This document shows, piece by piece, positions 1 through 12,194 of a DNA stretch of 64,000 nucleotides (positions are counted from its first letter, which is position 1; every line of letters begins with the position of its first letter). Location: NCBI GenBank assembly GCA_014529385.2, contig CM043964.1, forward strand, positions 108,212,587 through 108,276,586, given 5' to 3'. The position numbers were made by a program, and so were the translations under genes. This DNA comes from Adiantum capillus-veneris. Taxonomy: Eukaryota > Streptophyta > Polypodiopsida > Polypodiales > Pteridaceae. The notes beneath the pieces were generated by a model. The model had not been told where the DNA came from, did not search any database, and worked only from the letters and a program-made list of their open reading frames with translations.

Positions 1-188
1 TTGAGAGCTACAAAAACATTTCAGCATCAGCTGGCAACATACATAGGAGGCTTCTATGGCACGAGAGTTGCACAAAGGACCCTTTTACAATCCATAGGGG
101 ATTGTTTCCATTGAAAGCATGGTGTTCTTATCTTGGAGTACTGTTGAGCAAGCTCAAAGTACTTTTTAAAAAAAACAAGTGTAAAAGG

Positions 189-234
189 TCTCTCTTTCTC
201 TCTCGCTCTCTCTCTCTCTCTCTCTCACTCTCTC
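189..234. repeat. (CT)n microsatellite, interrupted
   Basis: CT dinucleotide run with a few TTC and CGC interruptions, seen directly. Confidence 0.9.
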
Positions 235-1399
235 AATTGCTCCAAGTTTAATTCTAAAAATTAGATGGTTGTTGGTTGTAGGTTTCAATGGGACCCAATG
301 AATTCAAAAGGTGGTAATGGATATGATTTGGCAACCCTATTAGAAATTTTTCATGTTGAAAGCTCAAACTGGAGCGTACAAATTGATAGCATGGAAGCTA
401 GAGAACATTAACGTTCATATTGCACTTCCAAGAATACAGAGAAACATGTAAAAGAAGCAGCAGAGAAATTGCTGGTCGATGGCAAGAGTGTTGAAGCAAA
501 TAAGACCATAGTGCTAAAGATATGCATGACTATTTTTCTTGCTTTTAGAGGTATACAGGAGGTTTGGACATAGCAAGCCAAAGGAAAGTTCTACAACAAC
601 TCATGATTCAACCTTGTATTGTTAGGCTACAAGATGCATTAAGCTAGATTGAGTTCAGATTACTTGCAAATGTGAGGCACACTTTAGCTTAGATGAAGCA
701 ACCTCATTCAGTAGATGAGATGCTTGTCAAGAGTTCTGAAATTTGGATGTTGATGAACTCAAGGGATGGAGACCCGAAGGATATAAACTTCAAGTAGAAA
801 AGATACCTTAGTGTTAATAAAAAAACTTTATCACAAGCTAAGCTACCTTTGTCTAGAAAAAATGAAGATAGGTTTCCTATCTTCATGTGTCGCAGAAGCT
901 CCAACTCAAGCCATTTAACAAGAGATATGAATGATTTTGTTGTCTCCTTCTCAATTACGGAGACAACGGATTCCCCCAACAAGAAGAACATATGGGATAG
1001 GCACATATGTGCAACATTCAATCCATTTGTTGGATGAGCCTCAGGTATATATTTCATTACATCCAAGGTGTTCTGGTACATAGGTCAATTCTTAGAGGTG
1101 GTAATAAGTTATAAAATAATGGTTGATGATCCATATTTCCTAGTAATTCAAAGCTTTGTGATTGCTACTTTCACATATTACCTAAGTGTTTGGAAGGTTT
1201 TGTGAATCTAATTAGAAATAGAGTTTGTTAATGTAATTTGAATCACCATGTACTTTTTGTGCAATGTGTTGTAAAGTACTGGAAACCCAAATATTTGCTT
1301 CAAAGTAGTGCAAACCGGCTTGAAAGCTAAAAGTGGTCTGCTTTAAAGCAAACCATTGAACCTTCTTCTAAAAAGTAGTTCATATTAATTAAAATCAAA

Positions 1400-2000
1400 C
1401 TACTAAGCCTTGTGCTAGAAAGTAGTCTGATTTAAAGTATACTGCTACTTTAAAGCACAAAACTAAATTACCAAAGCAGGAAGAAGCAAATTTCCATAAA
1501 ATCTATGGATCTTTTAGTGCTTTAAATTTGTGTATTTAAAAGTAGTAGGTGCTTGCTCCAAAATACATTAGCTTTTTTCACTACTTTAAAGCTTACTACT
1601 ACTAAAAAGCATCATTCGGCACATGGTGTTACATGTGCTTAAAAGTAGTAGATTCTTTAAAGTCCTATGCTTAACAATAGTCTATTGTAAAGCAGACTAC
1701 TGAGCCCTATGCTTCAAAGTAGTCCGCCATAAAGTAGATTACTGAGCCATGTGCTAAAAAGTAGTTTGATATAAAGTATAATGTTGATTTAAAGCACAAA
1801 ACTAAACTACCAATGCAACAAGAAGAAAATTTCAAGCAAAGCTATGGATTGTTTAGTGCTTTAAAAGTACTTAGCATTGTGCTTAAGAGTAGTAGATGCT
1901 TTAAGGCCCTATGCTTAAAAGTAGTAGATGCTTGCTATAAAACACATTAGCTTTCTCCACTACTTTAAAGCATACTACTAGAAAAAACGAGAGTGCTCCT
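1400..2000. repeat. Diverged tandem repeat, ~340-bp period, rich in AAAGTAGT and CTTTAAAGCA
   Basis: Two diverged copies, roughly 1407-1630 and 1743-1990, share an ordered series of blocks: GTGCTARAAAGTAGT, then TTTAAAGCACAAAACTAAA, then TAGTGCTTTAAA, then CACTACTTTAAAGC, then TACTACTA. Many short AAAGTAGT and TTTAAAGC words lie on both sides from about 1260. It looks like an old satellite or the subterminal region of a transposon. No reading frame runs through it. Confidence 0.6.
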
Positions 2001-2051
2001 TTAATGTGGTTGTAAGATGATACTTGACATATTTGATCGCAATTTGTCTTT

Positions 2052-3240
2052 TTGAAAGTTAAGCTCTTCAACCGCTTTCAAAAGGTACATCCAGAAACAA
2101 ATTTATCATCTCTAAGAACCTATGAGGGTTTAAAGCCCTTGTTCATATGGAAGCTAAAAGATCGATATACATGGTGTTGTGTAGTACATGTCCGAATAAT
2201 GTTTCTGAAAGATGCGCTAAGCCTTGTAATACATCCTTGATTAGGGCTTCACAATGCATCATATGGGTGTTCTTGCCCCATCTGTCATGTTGCATCATAG
2301 CCATGTATGTGTGGGAATATGCAACACACATACACAAGTGTCACTATGATTTGGGAGTCTATACTTTGTCCCAAAAATAAGGGAGTAGAGTATCACTTAT
2401 ACCCTTGTCTTATGGGTGAATGCACAAATTGTGGTGTGCATAAATTTAGGTGTGCCAAGAAAAATGGCAAAATATAATATTTTTCAAGCTAGTGCTAAGG
2501 TGTTTTAGGAGGTGGAATCAGGGATAGACAAATATGGCAAGCAGAAGAACGAAAAAGATGTGGTTCATAAGAAGATGGGTTGCATAGAACTCCTGCGTTG
2601 GTTTAAGATCACATAAACTAGTTCATAAAATACAACTTTGTTAATAGTCCATGCACTAGTACTCTAACCAAATTACTGTATTGGTCCACATTATCTACTG
2701 CCACTCGTCAAGAGGGGAGGCCTTGAAGACAACCCATTTCTATATCTTAGATGACAAGGTTCGTGAAAACTTTTTTGTGTAGCATTGCTTTTGATTGAAT
2801 GATGCATGGCTGAATGGTAGTGGCTTGAGTGCAAAGCGGCATTGGGTGGGGTCAAACGGTTGTGCCACACAGCTCAAGGCAAAGAATAGTTCTATTTTGC
2901 TACCATGTACTTCCCACTAGCATGCAAAGAGACGTGCTAGATTTTTTGTGGTTCTGGTCATGGAAAGGACAAACACGATGGTGCCTGTGCTGTGATAAAA
3001 AGGACAAACACGATGGTGCATGTGCTGCGATAAAAAGGGCACTCACTTATGAGTAGCTGAAGGTAGATGGGACCCCTCTAAAATGTGAATCTTGATGTGT
3101 GTATTTCTTGAGGGAGAAGTTTAACCACTCAGGAAATTCTAGGGTTTTGTGGGAATTAAACTTGGTGAAGTTGAAAGTACATGCCAATGTAACTACAAGC
3201 CAATTCATAAGACAATTTCTATGCATAGTGTGAATGGCTA
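2052..3240 (+). pseudogene. Relic of a DGCxxQ-family transposon-associated protein
   Basis: No single open frame survives, but protein-like blocks lie in order on the plus strand. An LRTYEGLKPLFIWKLK block lies near 2110-2160, followed by WCCVVHVR. A Cys-rich GECTNCGVHKF block is at about 2415-2450. HFYILDDKVRENFFV and HCF lie at about 2730-2800, GCATQLKA at 2859-2882, and GSGHGKDKHDGACAVIKR around 2945-3000. I recognise this series (Cys-rich zone, then SDGCxxQFK, then GSGHGKGxxDGxG) from a repetitive family of uncharacterised proteins in plants. It is probably encoded by a mobile element, and its function is unknown to me. The frame is broken by several stops and by a 35-bp tandem duplication at 2966-3035, so this copy cannot be translated as is. 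Confidence 0.6.
2966..3035 (+). repeat. 35-bp tandem duplication over the GHGKDKHDGA motif
   Basis: 2966-3000 and 3001-3035 differ at two or three bases. The unit is not a multiple of 3, so it shifts the frame of the relic around it. Confidence 0.85.
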
Positions 3241-4724
3241 CTCAGGTACTAATACAAAAGCATTGCCGTACAAAATGCTATCATGATTTTGTGACTTTTG
3301 TATGCAAAACCAATGGAGATGCTGCATCAATGTTGGGCAATGGGCCTATGAGAGAATTGTGTCTACGAGGGATTGTGAGGATGGCAAGGATGATGATGAT
3401 GGTGATATCATCAATAGCTGATAGTTTGGGGCCAATAAATATAGGCCACCATGATGATCTACCACATCAGCCCTTTGCAAAGGAGATAACTTTGCAATGT
3501 TGAATCTGAGGCTTCGAAAAACACTCTTGATAGTGCCATGTTTGTGGTGATTGGACATTGGTATGCTAAAGAAGAGGGGGTAGATGAGGATAAGTTATTA
3601 GATGACCATCCCCCTGTAACTTTTTATTCACATTTGGTTAGGGCAATCAAGTTCCATTTATTCCCAATCTCCATATGTGCGTGAAGCTATATACAATAGC
3701 ATGCACTTGGAAATGTATCTCAAGACACAAATAAAAATTCAACATGGGCCTTTAGAGCTTCTTATGTAGCATACAAGGAGTGAATCTAGCTTTAAAGTAT
3801 ATTCATTATGATTTAAAGAATGTACAAAAATATCTAAAGCGTGTGCATGAAGATTTTTGCAAGGTTGAAATGAGTGTACTAGAGCTTCTTATGTAGCATA
3901 CAAGGAGTGAATCCAACTTTAAAGCATATTCATTATGATTTAAAGAATGTACAAAAATCTCTAAAGCATGTGCATGAAGCTTTTTGCAAGGTTGAAATGA
4001 GTTTACTATGCTTTACTCATGCAATATTAAGCTCTATAGGCATGCCATATCTATATCTATTTAAGTTATAGCAAGTTTAGTGACCCGTTCACTTCTCATA
4101 GCCAAGAAAGTTTTCAATTGTGACACAAGAAAATGGCAAGTACAAAATTCCACGTGGTCATAGAAAAATATATCATCACTTCAAAAACAACATTTATACT
4201 GCCAATGGCATTTTCCACATGACAAACTGTTACATTGTAGTACTTAGATCCTATTTAGACTTCATAACCGGAATATTAGATGGGAAAAAAAAAACACGGT
4301 CAAAACCAGCAAACAAGTTACAAGTATGTATTTTCCATCTATGTTGAATATAGAGGGCTTCAAAATTCAGTGTCTAGTTACAAGAAAAGAGAGATATCTA
4401 CGGACTCGTGAACAAGCTAGGGACAACATGGAAGACCTCTCTACTCTTGTGTCTCCTTTTCCTACATCGTCTTTTTCCATAATTCTTCTTTTTTCATAAG
4501 CCTTTCCCATCTTAACTGTTTAGAACTGAGAGCTTTGCCTCCTAGTGAGATCCTATCCGTCACACAGTTTCTTTCACATGTGTGAGTATACTGCCCCAAA
4601 AAACTATCTTTGGCGAGCATCCACTGTTGGGGTCTCTATTCATGCACCATTGATACAAAAGTTTAGTCACCCTCATATGGAGAAACCAGCATAGTTGTGT
4701 CGGCCCCATCTTTCTGAACTGTAG
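3241..4724. other. Non-coding stretch with one 127-bp duplication
   Basis: Only short chance frames are visible. The beginning may hold the decayed C-terminal part of the relic at 2052-3240. The remainder, apart from the tandem duplication at 3754-4007, shows nothing I can name. Confidence 0.45.
3754..4007. repeat. 127-bp tandem duplication
   Basis: Two adjacent copies (3754-3880 and 3881-4007) both start AGAGCTTCTTATGTAGCATA and end with GAAATGAGT plus TTACT or GTACT. Only a handful of differences separate them. Confidence 0.9.
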
Positions 4725-5235
4725 CAATATAGTGTAGATCCCAAGTGGCTTCTTCCAGCATTTGCAAAGTTGTCACTCATCAATACGGGAGTGAACTTGC
4801 CAAGTTGTGGATACTTCTCTTCAAAAACCTTCAAGTTCTTAAAGAATATTGGCTTGTTATTTGTAGATCAAAAATCAGCTTCATAACATTCCTCTTGGAT
4901 AAGAACCCAAAAAATGCAATCCCAGACTTTTGAGAAACATGTGTCAAAACATTCCAAAATATTTTTCATCAAGGCACAACTTCAAATATAGACATCGAAG
5001 TACTTGCTGGCCCATTCAATAAAGCTTTACAACAAACCGCTTGTAGTAATATGTGTTTTAATTTGCACACACCTCCTCCATCCTGCCACACCACTCTAGA
5101 AACTCCTCAGCATTGCGATTGAGGGTAGACATGATCACTCCATTCATTTCTAGAATTAAAGCCCTTTTCTTAACATCCTTTGGCAAAGAGTTCCATAAAT
5201 AGCAAGGGCAAATCACGGCAACATGATATCGACGT
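4725..5235 (-). pseudogene. FCP1-like (NLI-interacting factor / HAD) phosphatase relic
   Basis: Three blocks on the minus strand lie in the order expected for an FCP1-homology HAD phosphatase domain. The first is KKRALILEMNGVI at about 5130-5170, where the family has a catalytic DxD near the start of this motif; the first Asp is Glu here. The second is FIEWASKYFDVYI-stop-SCAL at about 4960-5025, where the family has a W between I and S, so the TAG looks like a TGG mutation. The third is NKPIFFKNLKVFEEKYPQL at about 4815-4870, followed by GKFTPVLMSDNFANA. The family dephosphorylates phosphoserine in proteins such as the RNA polymerase II tail. Frame changes, the stop and the altered Asp indicate a dead or mobilised copy. 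The alternative is chance similarity, which I think unlikely given three ordered blocks. Confidence 0.5.
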
Positions 5236-5720
5236 CCTCCTACCCATGTCCACTATGGCACAATCTCAGGTCCCACTTGGGATTTAGTATTTAGTTATCT
5301 TTCATCTTCATAGTACAACCTACACCTATACAAGAACATCAATTTATAAGGGTACCTTGGATAGGGCTCTATATGCCTCCTGTGAATGTAAGGAAACAAA
5401 TCCATATTTGTCACTTGCACTTTCGTTACATGGCCTAAAGCAAAGGGTGATATGTTTTTAGAAAAAAATGAAGAAAAGATAACTTCAATGCACACGAGAC
5501 ACAAACAACTACAATAATTTATGGACTTTCCATAATGAAAGATTTGTTGTAAAAAGGGGGTTTCATGACACCTCTTACAAAGGTCATCTTGAGGATGCAA
5601 AATTGGGCTTCAAGGGGGAAGCACCAGGTAAGCCTTTAAGCATCTGATTACAAAAAGCAAGCCAAAGAGCATCATTGTTAAACTGAGAAAACCTAGAATT
5701 CCACAAATCACGTGTGAATC
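5236..5720. other. Unassigned stretch
   Basis: A 101-codon minus-strand open frame (5295-5600) is Cys-rich but has no motif I can name. It could be an upstream exon of the FCP1-like relic or chance. Confidence 0.3.
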
Positions 5721-7125
5721 CTAGTTGTTGAACAAAGAGCATGGATCTTGTAGAGACAAGTTCTCCATTTTTCCCTCTCTAACCTCCTTGCCAGAGTCTT
5801 GATCCCAAATGGACACCGCATCCTTTGTGAAGATCACGTCCATGCCCAGTATGCACACCTCGTGCACACACATAAGATGAAATACGAGCTTTGGAGCATA
5901 AAGTACTTTGGAGGTATGCACTAACCCTCTAAAATCCAGAATCAACTCTATAGAACCCTCACTATGAATAGGAATTTCAATTTTTTTGCCAATGAAAATA
6001 GTACCACAATGTCACCGCATGTTGGATAGAGGATCTTTTGAGGGTTTCATGTGCTACGAGGCACCACTATCCAAAATCCAATCACGATCATCTCAAATTA
6101 AAAGAGCCATCTCAATCTTTGATGTCCCTAGATAATCCTCTAAGGGTAGAATCTTTGAATAAGCAAAGATAGGTGACTGCATGGCTGCCGTTGTAGAAGT
6201 CAAAGCATCTCCAACTTTGGACACTTTTTCCAATAATGACCCTTTTCCTCACAATGGTTGCAATGTTGATCCACCTTTAAGGCATCCTTTTGTAGCATCA
6301 CTCTCTCTTTGGATTGTTGTTTCTTTTCTTCTTACCCTTTTTCTTCTTGTTGTTGTTGTTGTTGAAGGAACCAACCAAGGATTGGGAGCCTGACTTCTTC
6401 CTCTTCATGTTAAACTACTCCTCTTGGTCCAACGCCATTGGAAAAATCTTGTTCTGAGAAATAATATGCAACCAATCACCAATAATAAGCAAAGAATAGA
6501 AATTGGTATATCGCGGTAATAGGGCTAAAAATTGGATGGCCATGTCCTCTAAAATGATAAGCTTTCCCATATGAAGTATCTCCTGTTGAATCTCCTCTAT
6601 CTTGTTGCTGTGATCCCTCATGGATGAGTGCTTTGCATCTGGGGTCCTCCACTACACATGAAGGCTATCCACTTCATTGGAGAGACTCTATCATGTAGAG
6701 ATGAAAGCCAATCCTAAATCTACTTTGCATCTTGATGTGACTGATGATAGATGGTGTACTATTGAAAAATATGAAGGATCAGATTTGAGCATTGATATGC
6801 TCCCATAAAGTTTCTCTTGAAGGATCCTTTGACTTTTGAAATTTGTTCAAAACAAACCCTCCAAGCTCATAAGTGTTGAAGACCGCCATCATGGTCGCTT
6901 TCCAAATAGCATAGTTGTCGGCATTCAATTGCTAATCCAAGGGAAAGGTAGAAAGGGTAGGTATATTGATTGGTTGATCACCTATGCTAGAGTAGAATTG
7001 GGATCAATCTCCCCACTCCTCATTGACACCACCATTGGTTGCTACCTCAAGTTGCACTTCTTTATCATGGAGACTGAGTTCATGTCAAAATCATCACTCT
7101 TCTCCATCATCTGAGAGAACTTGGG
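5721..7125 (-). pseudogene. Ty1/copia gag-protease fragment, element A
   Basis: Read right to left. A capsid region of the copia UBN2 type ends with ILEDMAIQFLALLP at 6540-6590. An Asn/Lys-rich linker and a zinc knuckle, CNHCEEKGHYWKKCPK (CX2CX4HX4C), follow at about 6212-6265. The protease site WILDSGAS lies around 6065-6090 and is followed directly by a stop. The downstream protease tail, KVLYAPKLVFHL to IWDQDSGKE, is at 5765-5920. Several stops break the capsid part. Integrase, RT and RNase H are missing, so the element is truncated as well as mutated. Confidence 0.8.
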
Positions 7126-7308
7126 CATGTGACAATGCTAGGTTGAGGTAGAGGAGGGAAAACCTTCAAATCTACCCACCACTATAGTTGAAATCAGCCC
7201 CAAATGACTGAAAAATGTAGAAAAAATAGCAAACCATCTGTTTTTGTCACAAAAATACAATACAAAGACTCACTCAGATTGAACCAATCCGATCAAGAGC
7301 ATGCCATG

Positions 7309-7320
7309 TCTCTGATGCCA
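7309..7320 (-). other. Degenerate primer binding site of copia element A
   Basis: On the minus strand this reads TGGCATCAGAGA, two mismatches from TGGTATCAGAGC, the complement of the initiator tRNA-Met 3' end used by plant copia elements. It lies just upstream of the gag relic, as expected. Confidence 0.6.
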
Positions 7321-8030
<710 letters not shown>

Positions 8031-8039
8031 AAATCATAT

Positions 8040-9508
8040 CAGATTATTACAAACATAGCAAACTAGAAAAATGTAGTTGCCCAAAACGTGCATGCCAAAG
8101 TTTTGCATCTAAAATAGCCTTTGAATCCACAACCGCATTTGAAAAATTCCTTCCACACTTGTCATAGAAAGTGGGCTTATAGAACACATTGCACAAAATT
8201 TTAGATGCAACAATTTCATCACCAGAATTGAGATCATGAGTTATACATCTATCATCCATAAATTTGACAACAAGTCCAAGTCTTGCAAGTGTTGATACAA
8301 ACAAAAAGTTCAATTTGATCCTCGGTACATAAAGTTCATCAACAAGTGTGAAAGAACTACCATTCCTAGTAGTTAGCACAATCATTCGAGCTCCATTGAC
8401 TGGATAAGAGGCATTGTTGATAAAAGTGACAGTATTCCCATGAGGGACAACCTTGAGAGAGGTAAGTTGGTAACAAGTCACAATGCAAAGAAATGTGCTT
8501 TCTAGCACTGCTATCAAAGTACCAAACATGTGACTTTGCAAAAATTGGCATACATGCATCATGGATAGAGGATCATAAGTACGCTCTATAGTAAATTCCC
8601 ATTATGCATGTACATCAACGTCAACATCACGATGTCTAGCTACAAAAGATTCTACAATAATTGCACTGATACTAGATCCAACCTCGTTCTTGTTAGCTTA
8701 TTTTGGCTTCAATTTAGGACATTGATCGATCAAATGATAATTAGCCTTGCAATAATGGCAACATGTCTTCTTCTTGGTCTTTCACCAAAATTCCCAGACT
8801 GGCTACTGCCAGTAGAAGTACTAGGCATGGGCAACCTGCTACTCATAGAAGAGCCTATAGAAGTGGCTACATTAATATTATTATTTTGTCTTTGAGAAGC
8901 AACAAAATCTTGCTCAATTGCATGCTGTTTAGTCCTATTCTTTCTTTAAAATGACTCTTGTAACAGCAATGTGCACAATGCATCAAATTGGACAGCTTGA
9001 GGGTTTCATTTGGCCATAAGTCTCCAAGTACTAGCAAAATTTTGGTACGAGTTTAGAAATGCATCAGGAACAATATGTACAAGTAGATTATAGGAGTAGA
9101 TTCAATAAGAAAAGTGTCCATGTCATCTTCCTATTGCATAATCTTTGACTCTAGCTCTTTGTGCAACAATGCAATTTTAGCCTTATTATGACTTGCATAA
9201 ACATTTTCCAAAGTATCCCAAGCCTATTTTTCTATGAGTGATAGTGCACTTCATATTTAATGCATCCAGTGCATGATCCAACTCATCTCTTACATCCCAA
9301 TGGGATTTCTCAGCTGTAGGAAAAACAACTCTAGAAACAAAATATCTACTAGAACCTACAACTTCCCAATAGAGCGATCCATAGAAAGAAGGTGTATATC
9401 AATGCCTTGCACAACATTCCAAAAGTCATTTGAAACAAGAACATGCATCATCATGTGAGATCACATTGGGTGGTTATCCCTATCCAATTTTTCCTCAATA
9501 GAAAACAT
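8040..9508 (-). pseudogene. Ty1/copia gag-protease-preintegrase fragment, element B
   Basis: The gag start ATG is at 9508-9506, followed by FSIEEKLDRDNHPM, where the usual W has become a stop. A capsid block, NVYASHNKAKIALLHKELES, lies at about 9140-9210. The zinc knuckle CHYCKANYHLIDQC is near 8712-8757. A protease site, WYFDSSARKHIS, is at about 8485-8525; the family has DSGA, so the Gly is lost. The GAG-pre-integrase block LWHARFGQLHFSSL is at about 8050-8095. The element stops there: no integrase or RT. It has the same orientation as element A but distinct sequence, so it is a second insertion rather than a duplicate. Confidence 0.8.
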
Positions 9509-9556
9509 CTGTGTTGTTAGTCATGTGAGTGATTGCACCAGATGTGAGAACAACTG

Positions 9557-9935
9557 CAAAAGAGGAAAAACAAAATAGCACTAGCATGTGCTATATGGTT
9601 TACCTAATGGCTTCAAAACAAAAATATTCACTACATAAGTGGTGCAAAGACACTAAGAAATGCTTATGCAGTGCAATGACACTAAGAAACGCTTATGTAG
9701 TGTAATGACACTAAGAAACGCTTATGTAGTGTAATGCAAAAGAGGAAAAACAAAATAGCACTAGCATGTGCTATATGGTTTACCTAATGGCTTCAAAACA
9801 AAAATATTCACTACATAAGTGGTGCAAAGACACTAAGAAACGCTTATGCAGTGCAATGACACTAAGAAACGCTTATGTAGTGTAATGACACTAAGAAACG
9901 CTAATGCAGTGCAATGACACTAAGAAAGTGCTAAA
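9557..9935. repeat. 179-bp duplication made of 29-bp minisatellite units
   Basis: GCAAAAGAGGAAAAACAAAA begins at 9557 and again at 9736 (period 179). Inside and after each copy is a 29-bp unit containing ATGACACTAAGAAACGCTTA, present about six times between 9640 and 9935. It abuts the 3' end of gene A. Confidence 0.9.
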
Positions 9936-12124
9936 GGAAAAATAAGAAAAGGAAAACACAAATGTATATGATATGCACTCGACCATCTCTTTTATATGGA
10001 GATGAAATGTCTTTTGACTTTTCATTTCCCACGACTCCTTTGCAAGAAGCTGATGGAAAGTGATGCAGTACACCACAACAATGGTAGCTCAGATTATCTC
10101 CCATGGCATGAAAGGCACATTTCAATTTTGTGAAGTTAGTGAAATCCACAAATGCAAGAAAGACGAATCCAGGATCTGTTGACCCTCCAGCAATAGCCAA
10201 GATCTCATCCAAAGCATTGTTAAATGTCTCCTCACTCCACTTCAAACTGTCTCCAAGTTGTTTTGTCATATCTAAAACACATAAGCCAATAGGCACTTTG
10301 TTATTGAAGTGGCGCATCAAGTAGAGATTGCCTTCCATTTGTAGGCTCACCACATAGATATCTCTAGGCTCAATTTTCTTCTTTTGAAGGTGAATTGCCC
10401 ATTGCATGTATTTTATTGCTCCATCTAGAAAAGCCATTTTCTTTGTTCCACGCTTCAAACTAGATCTGAGCCATTCCTTGCATAGCATTAAAAGTGTTTT
10501 ATAAACAACATCATTGGTATTATACATTTTGACCACCTCCTCCCAGTCTTTACATGGTGAAGACTCATTCAAATTTTTGAAGCCTTCAAGAAGTGCATCT
10601 TGAATCAATTTGTCTTGCTTCAACTTCTTGATTCGATCATACATGTCAGTTGCATCACCATCCTTTGCACTTTGACAGTAAAATCTTATCATCTAAAATC
10701 TCTTCTTGAATAGTCTTTACCTCTGATTCCTCAAGGCCACAAAGGTATCTAAATACAGTTGTTGGGGGTTTCTTCTTCTCCTCTTCTAGCCTTTCAATGA
10801 TTTCTAACCAGCAGTCATAAAGTGGATCAGAGTACGTGACCATGTGTGCTTGTTTAGCAATCCAACTTGCTGTTGCACTCATTCTTGCCAATCGAAGAAA
10901 AGCCTAAAAATAAATAGAGAAATAATTAAACTATTGAGCAAGATTTTTTAATTAAAGACTATAAAAAAGACAAAGAAATAACTTACATCCCATCTAGCAC
11001 GAGATGCATGTCCGTTTGCAATTCCACTTGTTGCCTTTGGTGGTCGTCCTGAGAAGATCCATTGACTCCATAAATGTCTATAAGGTTGCTTGACATACAA
11101 TGCGTGAGCCTCCTCATTTGCAATGGCAGATATAGCAGTTGCAACAAATGGAGGAGCATTCACAACAATGCGAGCCTTTCTAAATTTATACACGCCAATA
11201 AATATCTCTTTGTTGTTTTGTTCATTTTGAAGCAAAACTTTTGCAGCATAGATTGAATGCTGCCCATCAAGAATCCAATAATGACAATCTTTAATTTGTT
11301 TCTCTTCTACCTCTTCTACTGCCAAAGGAGTCCCCTTCTTTGACTTTGCATTTTGAACAGGCATCATGCACATATGCTGCAGGCTTGGTCGTACTCTGTG
11401 AAAATCCAAATAACACACTTTCAGCGTGTTTTTTTATCCATAATACGTGCATTATAGTGATCAGGAGCAAGCCAACAATTTTGAACAGGGATATCAAATT
11501 CTCTATATTGGAAAGGAAAATAGTTTATGTACTTGTCCTTTCATGGACTCAACTTCTAAACATCTCGATCCACAATTCTCATCTTTGACATTGAACCCTC
11601 TGTTGATGAGGATGCCAAAGATGCATTGTCTACATTCAAAATGGAACTAGTTTGCTTAGCTGCTACTTTTTGCACTTTTTCTTGCTTGTTTGTGGATGGT
11701 GGTCATGAAGCTTTCACCTTTTTTCGTTGTAGTGTGGCAATGATGGAGCTTTGAAGTTGATCTGCTGTGATATTTGGATTTGATTCTGAAAACTTCCATC
11801 CTCGAGAAAACATTGTCTCTTCTTTGTTTCTAGACATGCGCTCAATGCATATGCTCCTGGAGATAGTTGAAATTCTAGATTCATTGGAACTAGAATGTCA
11901 ATGCATTCCACCTCCGGATGACTATCAACTACAGAGACAGATGCTTCCACAACTTGTCCAACATCTTCAAACAAGCTGTCATTCTCCTTTTTGGCAATAA
12001 ATAGATGCACCTATTGAAATTGTGCACCCTCTATACCATGTATGTCCAAATACCATTTCCTAAGATCATTGCAAGTATAGTTAACTGAGACAACAACCCT
12101 TGCAACCTGTGTTTTTGGAGCCAT
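9931..12124 (-). pseudogene. Gene A: multi-exon DGQH-motif (ParB/DGQHR-like) protein, probably broken
   Basis: The start ATG at 12124-12122 (MAPKTQVARVVVSVNY) follows a splice-acceptor-like tract, TTTGTTTCAG, so a 5' exon is likely. One in-frame TAG near 12009 interrupts the first ~100 residues. A Ser/Lys-rich linker and a block YREFDIPVQNCWLAPDHYN follow with frame changes around 11400-11560. The best-preserved exon, 10987-11400, holds YWILDGQHSIYAAK at 11240-11285. It is followed by KARIVVNAPPFVATAISAIANEEA and YVKQPYRHLWSQW. A clean 83-bp intron separates it from the next exon (10903 downward). A one-base slip near 10675-10690 joins two frames, after which 10692-9931 is open (a 253-codon frame with CKDWEEVVKMY and KYMQWAIHLQKKKI). 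DGQH(R) marks the ParB/DGQHR-like fold; here Arg is Ser. The function is not known to me. Confidence 0.55.
10904..10986 (-). other. Intron of gene A, 83 bp, GT-AG
   Basis: On the minus strand the upstream exon ends GCTAGATGGGAT, the intron starts GTAAGTTATT and ends TATTTTTAG, and the next exon starts GCTTTTCTTCG. Removing it keeps the frame (…RWD then AFLRLARMS…). The intron is T/A-rich with an in-frame stop, so it must be spliced. Confidence 0.8.
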
Positions 12125-12194
12125 ATTTCCTGAAACAAAAAAAACCAAATGTTATTTTAACATATACTTTTTTGTAATGGATTAAGTTTGTGTG

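Larger units (their letters stand above)
1..2050. other. Gene-poor left edge
   Basis: I see no supportable gene here. An open stretch on the minus strand at 704-1081 (125 codons) has no motif I recognise and is probably chance. A (CT)n microsatellite and a diverged direct repeat lie inside and are listed separately. Confidence 0.5.

Noticed and set aside
704-1081. 125-codon minus frame as a gene
   Set aside because: No domain or splice context, and the flanks show decayed repeats. I could not support a call.
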